From: Aliikangiella sp. G2MR2-5
Lineage (GTDB): Bacteria > Pseudomonadota > Gammaproteobacteria > Enterobacterales > Kangiellaceae
Assembly: GCF_015687155.1 (NCBI RefSeq)
Contig: NZ_JADPQF010000004.1
Location: 62,001-126,000, forward strand
Reading direction: 5' to 3'
Length of the DNA stretch: 64,000 bases
Positions within the stretch are counted from its first letter, which is position 1. Each line of letters begins with the position of its first letter. Below the pieces are notes generated by a model. That model did no database searches. It was not told the origin of the DNA and saw nothing but the letters and a program-made list of their open reading frames with translations. Position numbers and translations under genes: made by a program. Below, piece after piece: positions 18,707-27,594 of this stretch.

Positions 18707-20800
18707 GTGATTACCTTTTTTAGCGCCAAGAACACAAAAGAGCTTTGGCTAAAGTTACTTGCTCTATTGACGTTGTGTTCAATCACCAGCCTGTGCATAG
18801 CTGAGTTGCGCTCGCGTGTCGACTACACCGCCGCAGAGCTCGAGTGGGTCAAGAATAACCCGGTCATCTACTATAGTGACGATATTTCCTGGGAGCCATT
18901 TGTTAATCTAACTTCGAAAAACAGGCTCGAAGGAATTTCTGTTGATTACCTGAAACTCATAGAGGAAAAGACTGAACTAAGGTTTGAATTTATCAAATCA
19001 GATAACTGGAGTCAGGTGATGGAAAACTTGAAAACCAGAAAAATCCATCTGGTATTAGCTGCAATCTACGCCCCGGAAAGAGAAAACTTTGCCAGTTTTA
19101 CCGACCCTTACTTCAGCTCTCCGCTAGCCATGATCACAGGCCCTCAATATTCCTATATCCAGTCGATCGAAGAGATTTACGGAAAGACGGTTGCTGTTCC
19201 CAAAGATTACTATACCTATAGCTATTTAAAAAACAACCACCCAAAACTCAATTTCAAAATTGTTGCCGGCCTGGACGACGCGCTTAGATCGGTTTCTCAA
19301 AATCAAGCAGATGCCTTTGTTGGATATCTCCCGGTAGCGGTTTATAAACTTAAGCTTTCCCACTTTAATAACCTGAAAATATCAGGAACCATCGACGATA
19401 ATCTGAAGGTAAGAATGATGGTTGCCAAAGGAGCGGAACCACTGGCAAGCATTATCAACAAATCCCTTGATCAGATAAGTGAAAACGAAAAAAGACAAAT
19501 TAGCGACAAATGGTTTAACGTTGCAGTGGAAACCGGAATTAATCCAAAAACAGTATTTAATGTGATCGCTTTAGTTGTCTTTTTGGGTGTGCTGACTTTG
19601 TTCTGGATAATGAAACTTCGCAAAGAGATTCGGCTAAGAGAAATTACCGAAAAAGCGTTAATTCAAGCAAGAGAAGAAGCAGAAAAAGCCAACCAGGCGA
19701 AATCGGAATTCCTCGCCAATATGAGCCATGAAATTCGCACGCCAATGAATGCTGTTTTCGGTTATTCACAATTGCTTTCAGAAACAAAACTCGATTCGGA
19801 ACAAAAACAATACCTCGATGCTATCGCTACCGGTAGCAATGGGCTACTTCATATCATTAACGATATTCTGGAAATATCAAAAATTGAAGCCGGTAAAATG
19901 AAGATTGAAATGGAGCCCGTCAACGTTGCTCGTTTAGTCGCTGAGGTCAAACAGTTATTCAAAGACTCTATGGCCGAAAAATCTCTTGAATTTACCACTA
20001 ACCTATCCGAAAAGGTCCCCGTCTGGATTATTAGTGACGGCAATAGACTAAGACAGATTTTGATCAATATGGTAGGCAATGCTTTAAAGTTTACCGACAA
20101 GGGTTTCGTCAATATTCAGGTATTCTACTCTGACGATCAATCACTGTGTTTTACGGTAGAGGACTCAGGCGTCGGTATCGAGCCGACTCGCTTTCAATCA
20201 ATATTTGACCATTTTGAATATCAAATCAGCCCCAGCGCATCACATGTTGCCAGCAGCGGACTAGGGTTATCGATATGTAAGAAACTCGCGGAGAAGCTCG
20301 GCGGTACAATTGAAGTGGAAAGTCAGATAGGCAAAGGTAGTCGCTTTACACTTCGTTTATTCCAAATTGTGGAATCGCAACCAGAACCAGGTGAACAAGA
20401 TCGAGTTGAAGACAAGAAACTCAACTATCGCGAGGCAAGAGTACTAATTGTTGATGATGTTACCAGTAACCGCCTTATCCTGGAAAAATATCTATCCAGT
20501 TTTCCGTTTCATATTGAGCATGCCGATAACGGTCAGGCAGCCGTTGAAGCGGTCAGAAGAGAACGTCCTGATCTGGTTTTCATGGATGTTAGAATGCCCA
20601 TAATGGATGGCTTTGACGCGACCACGCAAATAAAATCCTTCGATCCGAGTATACCAGTTGTTGCAGTTACCGCTTCAGCCCTGGAAAGCGAGTCTTCCAG
20701 AAAGAGAAACCAAATCTTCGACGACTTTTTACGAAAACCGATACTAAAAGCCAAGATTATTAAGGTCGTCGGTGATTACCTGTCAACAACTCAAACATAG
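18707..20800 (+). CDS. Hybrid histidine kinase with periplasmic solute-binding sensor
   Basis: 697 aa from a GTG start. A signal anchor (about 12-32) is followed by a periplasmic SBP_bac_3 domain (about 40-270, 'GISVDYLKLIEEKTELRFEF' and 'ADAFVGYLPVAVYKL'), a membrane helix (about 283-302), HisKA with His341 in MSHEIRTP, HATPase_c (N box 'ILINMVGNALKFT', 'EDSGVGIE', 'SSGLGLSICKKLAEKLGG') and a receiver with Asp627 ('LVFMDVRMPIMDGFDA') and Lys in RKPI. It resembles BvgS/EvgS-type sensors without the HPt domain. The binding domain suggests that an amino-acid-like molecule is sensed. No partner regulator is adjacent. Confidence 0.92.
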   Translation: MITFFSAKNTKELWLKLLALLTLCSITSLCIAELRSRVDYTAAELEWVKNNPVIYYSDDISWEPFVNLTSKNRLEGISVDYLKLIEEKTELRFEFIKSDNWSQVMENLKTRKIHLVLAAIYAPERENFASFTDPYFSSPLAMITGPQYSYIQSIEEIYGKTVAVPKDYYTYSYLKNNHPKLNFKIVAGLDDALRSVSQNQADAFVGYLPVAVYKLKLSHFNNLKISGTIDDNLKVRMMVAKGAEPLASIINKSLDQISENEKRQISDKWFNVAVETGINPKTVFNVIALVVFLGVLTLFWIMKLRKEIRLREITEKALIQAREEAEKANQAKSEFLANMSHEIRTPMNAVFGYSQLLSETKLDSEQKQYLDAIATGSNGLLHIINDILEISKIEAGKMKIEMEPVNVARLVAEVKQLFKDSMAEKSLEFTTNLSEKVPVWIISDGNRLRQILINMVGNALKFTDKGFVNIQVFYSDDQSLCFTVEDSGVGIEPTRFQSIFDHFEYQISPSASHVASSGLGLSICKKLAEKLGGTIEVESQIGKGSRFTLRLFQIVESQPEPGEQDRVEDKKLNYREARVLIVDDVTSNRLILEKYLSSFPFHIEHADNGQAAVEAVRRERPDLVFMDVRMPIMDGFDATTQIKSFDPSIPVVAVTASALESESSRKRNQIFDDFLRKPILKAKIIKVVGDYLSTTQT

Positions 20801-20836
20801 AAGAATAATCGCCTTTGAAATAATGGCTATCCCTAT

Positions 20837-20866
20837 AAAAAAAGACCACCGGGGGAACCAGTGGCC
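20837..20866 (-). terminator. Intrinsic terminator of the transaminase gene
   Basis: Read on the minus strand: GGCCACTGG / TTCCC / CCGGTGGTC followed by seven T (plus-strand A run 20837-20843). The stem has two mismatches. It lies about 53 bases past the transaminase stop. Confidence 0.8.
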
Positions 20867-20918
20867 AAAGCTTCACAGAGCAAATTAAGCGATAAACGCT
20901 TATACAGGTTTTGAGAAA

Positions 20919-22283
20919 CTACTCGAAAATTTCATTGATTCCCGCCTCGACAATGTCCACTATTTGCTCAACCTGTTGCGGATTAAGGGTTAATGGTGGT
21001 GACAAAGCCAATGAGTTAACTGAAGGCAGTGGACGAATAATTAATCCTTTTTGATAACAGGCCTCCGACACTTTGGCCGCCAGCTTTTTACCGGGATCAA
21101 GAAAAGTCTTTTCTGATGCGCTTTGCATGAGTTGAATAGCGGCCAGTAAACCTTTACCTCTGATTTCGCCAACATGTGGATGACCGGCGAGTCGATCAGC
21201 CAAAGCTTGGTGGAGGTAGCTACCAACTTTAGCGGCATTATCGGTTAGACTTTCCCGCTCCATAATATCCAGCACACAGTTCGCGACGGCTGCCCCAATG
21301 GGGTGTCCTGAATAGGTATAGCCATGAGAAAACCCACCAAACTCTCGGGATGCTTCACGCAGCTGATCATGCACGTGCGTTGCAATAAAAGCAGCTGACA
21401 TTGGAAAGACTCCTGCCGTTATTCCTTTAGCGGTCGTCATTAGATCTGGCTTGAGTTCATAGTGTTCACAACCAAAACTTTTTCCTGTTCGCCCAAAGCC
21501 ACAAACCACTTCATCAGCTATTATCAAAATATCATTTTTGCGACAGATTTCCTGAACGCCTTTCCAGTAACCTTGAGGAGGCGTAATAACACCTCCTGCT
21601 CCCATAATAGGCTCACCGATAAATGCAGCAATACTATCAGCTCCTTCCTGTTCTATAAGTTGCTCTAGTCGACTTAGCAGACGCGCACAAAATTCAGACT
21701 CACTCTCTCCGGCAAATGCTTCCTGGTAATAAAACGGACTATCTGTGTGGACAACAAAGTCCAGCGGCAAATTGAACGCCTTATGGAAACCTTTGAGGCC
21801 AGTTAAGCTCGCGGTCGAAATCGAAGTGCCATGATAGGACTGCCAGCGTGAGATGATTTTTCGCTTTTCAGGCTTGCCTCGCATTATCTGATACTGCCAG
21901 GCTATCTTAACCAGAGTATCGTTGGCATCCGACCCGGAGCAGCCAAAGAACACCTGACTTAATCCTTCTGGTGCCATAGCAATCAAACGCTCAGCCAGGG
22001 TTTCCTGTGCCTGGTTTGTATGTCCGTTAAAGGTATGAAAATAATCCAGTTGCTCTGCAGCTTTGGCAAGTACTTGCGCAACCTCTTTACGGCCATGACC
22101 TATGTTGCTACACCAGAGTCCGGCAATACCATCAATCAACTGGTGATCATCCTTGTCTCTCACATATATTCCTTGAGCCGCCTGTACGCACCTTGCTCCA
22201 CCTTGTTCAAGAGCAACTACCGAAGTTGCCGGATGCAGAATATTATTCTGTCGCGAGTTGATGGCTGTCACCGGAGAATTCAT
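20919..22283 (-). CDS. Class III PLP-dependent omega-transaminase
   Basis: 454 aa, fold type I, class III. The PLP Lys is in 'TTAKGITAGVFPM'; 'IIADEVVCGFGRTG' gives the Asp that contacts the pyridine nitrogen, 'SYHGTS' stacks on the cofactor, and 'GEPIMGAGG' and 'YTYSGHPIGAAV' are family boxes. It resembles the taurine/beta-alanine/putrescine:pyruvate aminotransferase group. It should move an amino group from an omega-amine or amino acid to a keto acid; the donor is not certain. The Lrp-type gene divergent to it (start 200 bases away) is the probable regulator. Confidence 0.92.
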   Translation of the reverse strand: MNSPVTAINSRQNNILHPATSVVALEQGGARCVQAAQGIYVRDKDDHQLIDGIAGLWCSNIGHGRKEVAQVLAKAAEQLDYFHTFNGHTNQAQETLAERLIAMAPEGLSQVFFGCSGSDANDTLVKIAWQYQIMRGKPEKRKIISRWQSYHGTSISTASLTGLKGFHKAFNLPLDFVVHTDSPFYYQEAFAGESESEFCARLLSRLEQLIEQEGADSIAAFIGEPIMGAGGVITPPQGYWKGVQEICRKNDILIIADEVVCGFGRTGKSFGCEHYELKPDLMTTAKGITAGVFPMSAAFIATHVHDQLREASREFGGFSHGYTYSGHPIGAAVANCVLDIMERESLTDNAAKVGSYLHQALADRLAGHPHVGEIRGKGLLAAIQLMQSASEKTFLDPGKKLAAKVSEACYQKGLIIRPLPSVNSLALSPPLTLNPQQVEQIVDIVEAGINEIFE

Positions 22284-22483
22284 TTTTCGCTTTACCCTTC
22301 AAATAGCTTATCAATTAAGCCTTATTTGAACATATCTGGAACAAAATCGGGCGCTAAAAAAGAACAGATATGTGCCTTTAAATTTTGTAAAATGGCATTT
22401 AACCGCATATTATTTTGCATTGACAAAATATGCTTCAAATAACCGGTAATATAACGGTCAGCCCACTAATGTGAGTCAAGCGA

Positions 22484-22978
22484 ATGGCGATGGATAACAA
22501 AGATTTAAAATTACTCTCTTTACTACAACAAGATGGCCGAATAACCAATCAGGCATTGGCGGAGAAAGTTGCGCTTTCACCCAGCGCATGTTTGGCGCGA
22601 GTAAAAAGCCTTCAGGATAAAGGCTACATAGAAGGCTTTAGAACCAAAGTTCGACTTGAAAAACTTGGACCGGTACTTATGGCGTTTATGGAAGTCACAC
22701 TGGGCAACCACCATCCGGCTGATTTCAAAAAATTCGAGAAGTATATTGATCAAATTGAGGAAATAGTGGAGAGCTTTGTAGTCGGTGCTCACTTTGACTA
22801 TCTGATACAGATTGTAGTGTCCGATATGACTGAACTAAGAGACTTATCCAATCAATTACTCGAAGCTGATCTTGGTGTTATCAAGCTGAATACACTGCCT
22901 GTAATCGATCGAAATAAAGCATTTTGTGGTTATCCTTTAAAAAAGCTTTCACGTTATCATTTCGAAGAATCGAGTTAG
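22484..22978 (+). CDS. Lrp/AsnC family regulator, divergent to transaminase
   Basis: 164 aa. wHTH (about 5-60, 'DLKLLSLLQQDGRITNQALA', 'LSPSACLARVKSLQDKGYI') plus RAM domain (about 70-150, 'VVGAHFDYLIQIVVSDM'). It is a paralogue-like companion of the regulator at 12920. Divergence from the class III transaminase points to local control of that gene. ATG codons at 22484 and 22490 are both possible; no strong ribosome binding site decides between them. The stop codon overlaps the converging rluA stop by 4 bases (22975-22978). Confidence 0.92.
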   Translation: MAMDNKDLKLLSLLQQDGRITNQALAEKVALSPSACLARVKSLQDKGYIEGFRTKVRLEKLGPVLMAFMEVTLGNHHPADFKKFEKYIDQIEEIVESFVVGAHFDYLIQIVVSDMTELRDLSNQLLEADLGVIKLNTLPVIDRNKAFCGYPLKKLSRYHFEESS

Positions 22979-23628
22979 AAAGGACATTGACTTTGAATCG
23001 AAAAATTCTCGCCAGTGTCAGGGTGTCTAAATGATAAAGACTCTGCATGAAGCATTAGTCGATCCGCCATTTGCAACGCCTGTGGATGGGCATAGAATTT
23101 GTCCCCTAGAATAGGATGCCCAATCTCAGCCATATGCACTCTAAGCTGATGGGATCGTCCGGTGATCGGATAAAGCGCGAGCAGGGAGGCCTGACCATCA
23201 GAATCAAGTAACCGCCAGCGAGTGCTAGATGCTTTTCCGGTTTCCGTGCAAACTTTCTGTTTAGGCCGGTTGGGCCAATCTACGATCAAAGGAAAATTCA
23301 CTTCACCACTGTCGGTCTCGGGCCGTCCCCAGACCCGTGCGATATATATTTTCTCTGTTTCTCTTTGCTGAAATTGGCGATTAAGTTCACGTAATGCAGT
23401 CCTGGTTAATGCCATCAGCATAATACCGGATGTTGACATATCCAGACGATGAACAATACCAATTTCCGGCCACACTAATTGTGCTCGAAACTGCAGGCTA
23501 TCCTGATGATTTCGAGCCTTTCCACGAACGGAAAGTAAACCGGAAGGTTTGTCAAAAACCACCAGATGATCATCACGGTAAAGAATTTTCAGGTAGGGCG
23601 CGATCGGTGGCGTATAATCAAGCAGCAT
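22975..23628 (-). CDS. rluA: RluA-type rRNA/tRNA pseudouridine synthase
   Basis: 217 aa, the size of E. coli RluA (219 aa). It lacks the S4 domain that longer family members carry, and closely follows the RluA sequence pattern: 'KPSGLLSVRGK', the catalytic Asp in 'GIVHRLDMSTSGIML', 'DWPNRPKQKVC' and 'ITGRSHQLRVHMAEIGHPILGD'. It should isomerise U746 of 23S rRNA and U32 of certain tRNAs. It converges on the Lrp gene with a 4-base overlap, so no terminator separates them. Confidence 0.94.
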   Translation of the reverse strand: MLLDYTPPIAPYLKILYRDDHLVVFDKPSGLLSVRGKARNHQDSLQFRAQLVWPEIGIVHRLDMSTSGIMLMALTRTALRELNRQFQQRETEKIYIARVWGRPETDSGEVNFPLIVDWPNRPKQKVCTETGKASSTRWRLLDSDGQASLLALYPITGRSHQLRVHMAEIGHPILGDKFYAHPQALQMADRLMLHAESLSFRHPDTGENFSIQSQCPF

Positions 23629-23688
23629 ATTTTAAATAAATCACTCTAGAGTTTTTTGTTTGAAAACTTTTTGCATTAGTTGCATGCG

Positions 23689-23958
23689 CTAGAAGGAAGC
23701 CAGAATATAAATACCGGCAGCGAGAAAAGCCAAACCGGAAAACTCTACAAAAAGTTGTGTTGGCATAGGCGCCTTGTCAATCTCATCGACGTTTTCAGTT
23801 GGAAATTTGCCAAAAGTCACCGCTCGATAAAAACACCAGCCGATAGTCCAACCGACCCTTTCGACCATCAGATCCCAACCGATAAATAGCAGTACTCTAA
23901 GCCCTCCTGACAAAACTCGTAGCATTGCTTTGAATAGACCTTCTGCCAACTCTTCCAT
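23689..23958 (-). CDS. Hypothetical small membrane-associated protein
   Basis: About 89 aa from the ATG at 23958, which has GAGA five bases upstream; a TTG five codons earlier is the longer alternative. A weakly hydrophobic segment (VLSGGLRVLLFIGWDLM) precedes an aromatic, Trp-rich part (VGWTIGWCFYRAV) and an acidic linker. A C-terminal membrane helix (LFVEFSGLAFLAAGIYILASF) ends the protein. Not recognised as a named family. It lies between rluA and the GGDEF-EAL gene on the same strand, 31 bases from the latter's stop side. Confidence 0.65.
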   Translation of the reverse strand: MEELAEGLFKAMLRVLSGGLRVLLFIGWDLMVERVGWTIGWCFYRAVTFGKFPTENVDEIDKAPMPTQLFVEFSGLAFLAAGIYILASF

Positions 23959-24004
23959 GTTATTCTCAATCAATGAAGACTTAAAAATGGCACTTTACCA
24001 AACT

Positions 24005-26674
24005 TTACCTGCTGCTAGTAGAATTTTCGAATGGATGCCCTTGTAGGGCGAAATGTTCAAAAGTTTGTTGATCAACTGGTGGAGAAATATAGTAACCTTG
24101 CGCATAATCACAACCAATACTTTTGAGAATAAGTAGTTGTGGTTTATTTTCAACGCCCTCAGCAATAACCTTCAGTTTGAGCTTGTGTGCCATCACGATA
24201 ATAGCTTCACACAAAATACGATCTTCTTCTTCAAACTCAAGATTTTTAACAAATGAGCGATCTATTTTAATATAATCTATGTCGAACCGTCTCAGATAGG
24301 ATAATGAAGAATACCCGGTACCAAAATCATCAAGAGCAACCTGGATTCCCGAGTTTCTAAAAGCGAGTAGCTGCTCTGTAATCAGGGGTGATGCATCCAT
24401 CATCATGCCTTCAGTAATTTCCATTACGATAGCCTGACCATTCTCTTCTATTCGGCTAAAATTGCGCGCCCACGCCTCCTTGTCAAAACTATTCGCCTGA
24501 TACTGGGCGGGAGACGTATTCACACTGATTTGAAAATCAGGCGCAATACTTTTGCGCCAGCAAACAACTCTATCGAGAGCTTCCTGAATAACCCATTGGC
24601 CAATCTGGACGATCAATCCGGTTTCTTCTGCTACCTCAATAAATTCTCCAGGAGGAATAATGCCACGAGATGGATGATTCCAACGAATGAGAGCCTCAGC
24701 TTTGATGACCTTTCCCGTTTTAAGATCGACGACAGGCTGGAAGTACAGAGAGAACTCCTGCCTCTCGATAGCATTACGAAGATCACTCACCAGACGCATT
24801 CGTTGTTGCGCAGCTTCCTGCATCGAGTGCGTAAAATATTGATATCGATTTCTGCCCAGGTTTTTTGCCTCATACATTGCCTGGTCGGCATTTTTTAGCA
24901 ACTCTTCGATTCGGCCAGAATCCTGAGGATATAATGTAATTCCAATACTTGCAGAAACATAGGCGACTTCTTCTTTTAGTTGAAACGGCCTGGACAGCTT
25001 CTCAATGATTTTCTGTGCAATAATTTCTACGTGAGCATGCTCGTCAATTTCCGACAAAATAATGGTGAACTCATCTCCACCCAGACGCGCAACTGTATCC
25101 GACTCTCTAACCGATTCACTAATTCGCTTTGCAGCGTCAATCAGTAAAATGTCACCATAGTCATGACCAAGGGTATCGTTTACTTCTTTAAAACGATCCA
25201 GATCGATTAGTAACAAGGCAAATCGTCTACCATCTCGACTTGCCTTTTTTATTTCTTGCTCAAGCCGTTCATGAAACATGTTTCGATTCGGTAAATTCGT
25301 CAGAAAATCATAGTTCGCTTGTTCCCAGATAATTTTTTCTGACTTCTTTCTTTCTGTGATATCTGAGAAAAGCGCTACGCGCCGATGAACACTACCGTCT
25401 TCATTGTAAATAGTATTGATAGTTAGCCACTTGTAATAGATTTCTCCATTTTTGCGCCGATCTTTGACCTCCCCCTGCCATTGACCGGTATGACCAACCC
25501 CAAGAGACATCGCATCATAGAAATGCTGTTCATAAAATTCCGAGTTAAGTACGTCCGCCTGCTTTCCCAAAACATCTTCTGGTTCGTATCCCGATATTTC
25601 AGTAAAAGCAGGGTTAACTGCCAAAATACTTCTGTCATCACCAAAAATCAGCATGGCTTCACTGCTGTTTTCATATACCAGTGATGCCAGCTGTAACGCC
25701 TCTTCTGTTTTCGCCTTTTCCATCACAATGCCAGCCAGTACTGCCGCATGTTCGATCAACTTCATTTCGATTGCGCTTGGCACCGCCGGGTAGTGGTGAT
25801 AAAGACTAAAGATACCTATCACTTCATCTTTGGCATTAAAAAGCGGTTCAGACCAGCATGATATCAACCCCGCTTCTTTTGCATGCGGCCTAAGAAAATC
25901 CCAATCGGGGTTAGTCTGAATCTGCTCGACTATGACACGCTTACCTGCCAAAACACTGTTAATAAAGGCTCCACTCCTATCTCCAAGTTTGGTTCCATCG
26001 ATTGCCGAAATAAATTCTTGTGAAAGACGTGGAGCCGACTCGCAATAAATTTCTCCCTTTTTTATATCAAGCTTTAAAATGCTGCAGATAACTTCAGGCA
26101 TCTCTAGCTCAATGTTGTCAATAATCGCTTTAAAGAGTTCTTTGGTAGGCTTACCTTTTGCAGTCAGAGTTAAAACTTGTCGACGAGATCGGTCCATCAG
26201 TTCATTCAGTTTGATTTCGCCAATATCAGACATGGCGCCAGCAATAACTCTGGACTTTCCATCACGTGTTGTACCAGCCTGACCAACCAGGCGAAACCAA
26301 CGAAAAGATCCATCTTTGTGGCGTAAGCGAAGCTGTATATCAAATGGATCCAGGCTATTCAGATGGGCTTTTAACTTCAATACAACTGGCTTTCTCTCAT
26401 CTCGAAATATCCGGTCGATAAAAGTTGACTTAACATTATCGATTTCGGCGTCATTAAAACCAAGTAATGCTTTCCACTGCGGCGAGAAGTAAAATTCATC
26501 GGTCTCAATATTCCATTCCCAGACGCCATCATTCGCTCCTTTAATAGCACGTTCATAACGAGCTTCTTTGTTGAGTAGCGCTTCATTTTGACGACGTAGA
26601 CGGTATTGCCGAAAGATCAATAACGACAACAAAAAGGCAGATAAAACTGTTACCCAAATCAGATCGCTGGACAT
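24005..26674 (-). CDS. Membrane PAS-GAF-PAS-GGDEF-EAL c-di-GMP enzyme
   Basis: 889 aa. N-terminal membrane helix (about 4-20); PAS/PAC (about 38-160, 'GANDGVWEWNIETDEFYFSPQWKALLG'-type); GAF (about 175-325); a second PAS/PAC (about 335-450); GGDEF with the intact active site at 532-536 and 'DLDRFKEVNDTLGHDYGD'; EAL with Glu660 in EALIR, 'DDFGTGYSSLSYL', 'KIDRSFV' and 'VIAEGVEN'. Both catalytic domains keep their key residues, so the protein could make or break c-di-GMP, with the PAS and GAF domains setting the balance. Many such tandem proteins are mainly phosphodiesterases; direction cannot be read from sequence. Confidence 0.94.
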   Translation of the reverse strand: MSSDLIWVTVLSAFLLSLLIFRQYRLRRQNEALLNKEARYERAIKGANDGVWEWNIETDEFYFSPQWKALLGFNDAEIDNVKSTFIDRIFRDERKPVVLKLKAHLNSLDPFDIQLRLRHKDGSFRWFRLVGQAGTTRDGKSRVIAGAMSDIGEIKLNELMDRSRRQVLTLTAKGKPTKELFKAIIDNIELEMPEVICSILKLDIKKGEIYCESAPRLSQEFISAIDGTKLGDRSGAFINSVLAGKRVIVEQIQTNPDWDFLRPHAKEAGLISCWSEPLFNAKDEVIGIFSLYHHYPAVPSAIEMKLIEHAAVLAGIVMEKAKTEEALQLASLVYENSSEAMLIFGDDRSILAVNPAFTEISGYEPEDVLGKQADVLNSEFYEQHFYDAMSLGVGHTGQWQGEVKDRRKNGEIYYKWLTINTIYNEDGSVHRRVALFSDITERKKSEKIIWEQANYDFLTNLPNRNMFHERLEQEIKKASRDGRRFALLLIDLDRFKEVNDTLGHDYGDILLIDAAKRISESVRESDTVARLGGDEFTIILSEIDEHAHVEIIAQKIIEKLSRPFQLKEEVAYVSASIGITLYPQDSGRIEELLKNADQAMYEAKNLGRNRYQYFTHSMQEAAQQRMRLVSDLRNAIERQEFSLYFQPVVDLKTGKVIKAEALIRWNHPSRGIIPPGEFIEVAEETGLIVQIGQWVIQEALDRVVCWRKSIAPDFQISVNTSPAQYQANSFDKEAWARNFSRIEENGQAIVMEITEGMMMDASPLITEQLLAFRNSGIQVALDDFGTGYSSLSYLRRFDIDYIKIDRSFVKNLEFEEEDRILCEAIIVMAHKLKLKVIAEGVENKPQLLILKSIGCDYAQGYYISPPVDQQTFEHFALQGHPFENSTSSR

Positions 26675-26838
26675 TTATGAAACCTCATAAACCCTGTCGC
26701 CATTTCACTCGATTTCAATTCGAATTCAAGGCTCAACTGCAAGATTATTAGTGGCAGTGTTTTGACTTCAACTAGGCGATTCATAATCCAGCTAATACTT
26801 CACTTTAATCTGGGAAAAAAAAGTCACTATGCTATTCC

Positions 26839-26856
26839 TTATTCTTATTCTTATTT
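26839..26856. repeat. Short hexamer tandem repeat (TTATTC)3
   Basis: TTATTC TTATTC TTATTT lies in the 251-base gap between the PAS-GGDEF-EAL start and the end of the HAD gene. It has three near-perfect units, in a position that could be upstream of the c-di-GMP gene. Confidence 0.5.
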
Positions 26857-26925
26857 TTTCTTCACTCGCCCTTAAGCTTAGCTAATAAAGAGACTATTTG
26901 CCGACTTTATTTGATTGATTTTTCT

Positions 26926-27594
26926 CTATTTTTTGTTGCTAACGAAGTTTATCAACCTTGTGCAATGCTGACCAACAGAAAGCTCTCCCTGAAAAGGAGC
27001 GAAATGATAAAACTCACACTCGGCGGCACTGGCACTTTGCCCATCTTTGTCCATTGAGTCACCAACATGAAGCAGTTTATCGGCAGTGATATAAAAGTCT
27101 GAGATCACCGCTTGCAACATCTGGGGGTGTGGTTTTGCCCGAAATCCGAAGGTTGGCGAATAATGTTTTTCAAAAAACGGGCTCAGTGCTGTCCTGGTTA
27201 AATCACAATTTCCGTTAGATACGGCCACCAGGGTATATTTTTGGCTCAAAGCCGACATCATCGACATAATTTCCGGTAACACCGTTATCTGACTACGATA
27301 TCGAATAAATTGCGTAAAGGCTTTTTCGACGATTCTGGCTGAATCTTTTAAACCTCGGCATAGTTGATTCAATGCGCATTTCCTGAAATGACTTAAATTT
27401 TCATATTGGATATTATTTTCTGTCAGCAACTGCCGTCGAATAGCCTGAAAAGCTTCAACCTGAAATACCTGACCCTGTGCAGCGAACTCAATATCAAGAA
27501 CTTGATTACAAGCCGCTTCAGCGTTATTCAGTACCGGTTGGTTGTCATACAGGGCATTATCCAGATCAAAGCTGATTACTTCAAAACTCGCCAT
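26926..27594 (-). CDS. HAD-superfamily hydrolase (YigB-like) downstream of xerC
   Basis: 222 aa. HAD motif I reads 'ISFDLDNALYDNQ' (DxDNA/T-type), motif II is 'LVAVSNGNCD', motif III is a Lys in 'GFRAKPHPQML', and motif IV is 'LHVGDSMDKDGQSASAA'. In E. coli yigB, an FMN/sugar phosphatase, follows xerC in the same order. The ATG overlaps the xerC stop by one base (TGATG), so translation is coupled. Confidence 0.88.
   Translation of the reverse strand: MASFEVISFDLDNALYDNQPVLNNAEAACNQVLDIEFAAQGQVFQVEAFQAIRRQLLTENNIQYENLSHFRKCALNQLCRGLKDSARIVEKAFTQFIRYRSQITVLPEIMSMMSALSQKYTLVAVSNGNCDLTRTALSPFFEKHYSPTFGFRAKPHPQMLQAVISDFYITADKLLHVGDSMDKDGQSASAAECEFYHFAPFQGELSVGQHCTRLINFVSNKK

Noticed and set aside
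22020-22442. 140-aa plus-strand ORF across the transaminase start
   Set aside because: Mostly antisense to the conserved N-terminus of the transaminase; no domain and no ribosome binding site.
24530-24898. 122-aa plus-strand ORF in the GGDEF-EAL gene
   Set aside because: Antisense to catalytic EAL and GGDEF segments; no independent support.
26839-26856. Phase-variation repeat
   Set aside because: Only three units of a hexamer in a non-coding gap; too short to argue for slipping-based switching.
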